DNA from: Croceibacterium mercuriale
GTDB taxonomy: Bacteria; Pseudomonadota; Alphaproteobacteria; Sphingomonadales; Sphingomonadaceae
Length of the DNA: 64,000 nt
Reading direction: 5' to 3'
NCBI RefSeq assembly: GCF_000802385.1
Contig: NZ_JTDN01000001.1
Location: 255,501-319,500, forward strand
Shown: piece by piece, positions 62,621-64,000 of the stretch
Numbering within the stretch: position 1 is the stretch's first letter
Layout: every line of letters begins with the position of its first letter
The notes under the pieces: model-generated
Told to the model about the DNA's origin: nothing
Databases searched by the model: none
What the model saw: the letters and a program-made list of their open reading frames with translations, nothing else
Translations under genes and position numbers: made by a program

Positions 62621-63528
62621 CCCGGCTGGATGACGCGCCGGTCGTGCGCGGCCGGCTGACCGCGAACGCGCCCTTGGACAAGCTCGTCTGGTTCAAGAGC
62701 GGGGGCGCGGCCGACTGGCTGTTCGAACCCGCCGATCAGGACGATCTGCTCGGCTTCCTGGAACAGATCGATCCCGTCACGCCGGTCATGGCGCTTGGGC
62801 TGGGGTCCAACCTGATCATCCGCGATGGCGGCGTGCCCGGCGTGGTGGTGCGGCTGGGCAAGCCGTTCTCCACGGTGGAGGTGCGCCGGGACCACGTGCT
62901 GGAATGTGGCGGCGGGGCCAGCGGCATCCTGGTCGCCAGCACCGCACGCGATGCGGGGATCGGCGGACTTGAGTTCCTGCGCGGCATTCCCGGCACGGTC
63001 GGCGGCTTCGTGCGCATGAATGGCGGCGCCTATGGCCGCGAGGTGGCGGATGTGCTGGTCGACTGCGACGTGGTGATGCCCGATGGTGCGGCGATCAGCG
63101 TGCCCGCGAGTGACCTGGGCTTCTCCTATCGTCACTCGCGCCTGCCCGACGGAGCGATCGTCACCGCGGCGCGGCTGCGCGGCATGCCGGACGATCCCGC
63201 CAGCATCGGCGCGGAGATGGACCGCATCGCTGCCGCGCGCGAGGCGACGCAGCCGCTGCGCAGCAAGACCGGCGGCTCCACCTTCAAGAATCCGGCCCCC
63301 GAGGTATCAAATGGCGAGAAGGCTTGGCAGCTGGTCGATCGGGCAGGGTGCCGCGGGCTGACCCGCGGCGGGGCGCAGGTCAGCGAGAAGCACACCAACT
63401 TCTTGATAAACACCGGCACTGCGAGCAGCGCGGATATCGAGCAGCTTGGCGAGGAAGTCCGCCGGCGGGTGGCGGAGCAGACAGGCGTGACGTTGGAATG
63501 GGAAATCAAGCGGGTGGGCCGGCCATGA
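62617..63528 (+). CDS. murB: UDP-N-acetylenolpyruvoylglucosamine reductase
   Basis: 303 residues from the ATG overlapping murC. FAD-binding pieces [19 protein letters not shown] and [26 protein letters not shown] carries the active-site Ser of the short type II MurB group. It reduces enolpyruvyl-UDP-GlcNAc to UDP-MurNAc. ATGA overlap with ddl. Confidence 0.97.
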   Translation: MTRLDDAPVVRGRLTANAPLDKLVWFKSGGAADWLFEPADQDDLLGFLEQIDPVTPVMALGLGSNLIIRDGGVPGVVVRLGKPFSTVEVRRDHVLECGGGASGILVASTARDAGIGGLEFLRGIPGTVGGFVRMNGGAYGREVADVLVDCDVVMPDGAAISVPASDLGFSYRHSRLPDGAIVTAARLRGMPDDPASIGAEMDRIAAAREATQPLRSKTGGSTFKNPAPEVSNGEKAWQLVDRAGCRGLTRGGAQVSEKHTNFLINTGTASSADIEQLGEEVRRRVAEQTGVTLEWEIKRVGRP

Positions 63529-64000
63529 GCGAACAGCAGGGCCAGTCGGGCATCGGCCTGCCGCATTTGCACATCGTCGTCCTCATGGGCGGCTGGGCGA
63601 GCGAGCGCCCCGTATCGCTGACCAGCGGGGCCGGCGTGGCCGACGCGCTGGAAAGCCGTGGCCACCGGGTGACCCGCATCGACATGGAGCGGGACGTTGC
63701 CGCGCGCATCGCGGCGGCGGCGCCGGATGTGGTGTTCAACGCGCTGCATGGCGTGCCGGGGGAAGATGGCACGGTGCAGGGCATGCTGGACCTGATGGGC
63801 GTGCCGTACACCCATTCGGGTCTCGCCACCTCCGTCATCGCGATCGACAAGGAACTGACCAAGCATGCGCTGGTCCCGCATGGCGTACCAATGCCGGGCG
63901 GGCGCATCGTGGACAGCGCCTCGCTGCACGAAGGTGATCCGCTGGTACGCCCCTATGTGCTGAAGCCGGTGAACGAGGGATCGAGCGTGGGCGTGGCGAT
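63525..64000 (+). CDS. ddl: D-alanine--D-alanine ligase (partial, runs off right edge)
   Basis: The first 158 codons are seen. The amino domain has HIVVLMGGWASERPVSLTSG with the substrate Glu, then FNALHGVPGEDGTVQGMLDL, and the ATP-grasp domain begins YVLKPVNEGSSVGVA, with the Lys and the EGSS loop. It makes the D-Ala-D-Ala used by MurF. The ATG overlaps the murB stop. The rest of the cluster (ftsQ, ftsA, ftsZ) would be expected beyond the window. Confidence 0.95.
   Translation, partial: MSEQQGQSGIGLPHLHIVVLMGGWASERPVSLTSGAGVADALESRGHRVTRIDMERDVAARIAAAAPDVVFNALHGVPGEDGTVQGMLDLMGVPYTHSGLATSVIAIDKELTKHALVPHGVPMPGGRIVDSASLHEGDPLVRPYVLKPVNEGSSVGVA

Overview
The window is high-GC alphaproteobacterial chromosome, most likely from a member of the Sphingomonadales. 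I infer this from gene order and protein character: an alphaproteobacterial-type dcw cluster, hisB-hisH...hisA-hisF-hisE, an SspB-type adaptor and a short Pro/Ala-rich TolA. Genus cannot be fixed from sequence alone.

Accessory part, about 1-18,590. It opens with a copper-resistance block: copC runs off the left edge on the minus strand, facing a three-gene cassette built like cnrYXH (membrane anti-sigma, periplasmic metal sensor, ECF sigma factor), followed by copA, copB and a DUF305 protein. Next are a vapBC toxin-antitoxin pair, a two-gene module of an AAA+ ATPase and a subtilisin-like serine protease (a candidate conflict or defence system), a stand-alone serine recombinase, an IS3-family element whose transposase is broken by an 8-bp tandem duplication, and the tail of an IS630-type transposase. 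From 12,332 to 18,170 lies a visibly AT-richer four-gene operon: three tyrosine-recombinase-fold proteins plus a small helix-turn-helix/coiled-coil protein. This is the core of an integrative element resembling the Tn554 / strand-biased circularizing element type. Its right edge cuts a DUF72 gene, which survives only as a 3' fragment, so the island appears inserted there with its cargo extending left.

Core part, about 19,166-64,000. First come a secreted dipeptidase, small conserved genes, dapD, gmk and sspB. The histidine genes follow, split by an SDR gene and a GH130 phosphorylase gene. Then come a HIT gene and the complete ybgC-tolQRAB-pal envelope system. A capsule/Kdo block (glycosyltransferase, KpsC-like, phosphatase, kdsB, kpsF, kdsA, a membrane hydroxylase, an LtaS-like sulfatase, kpsS) supplies and uses CMP-Kdo for a Kdo-linked surface glycan. 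After AlkA-like, ferredoxin and cysteine synthase genes, the dcw cluster runs mraZ-rsmH-ftsL-ftsI-murE-murF-mraY-murD-ftsW-murG-murC-murB-ddl to the right edge, mostly with start/stop overlaps. dapD (meso-diaminopimelate synthesis), murE (its addition to the peptidoglycan precursor) and the Tol-Pal genes act on the same envelope. Upstream of mraZ are five decamers carrying CCC at exactly 10-bp intervals, a likely MraZ operator.

The most rewarding places for a second look are the ATPase-subtilase pair, the four-gene recombinase core and its boundary, the CnrYXH-like control of copper genes, and the MraZ-type repeat array.
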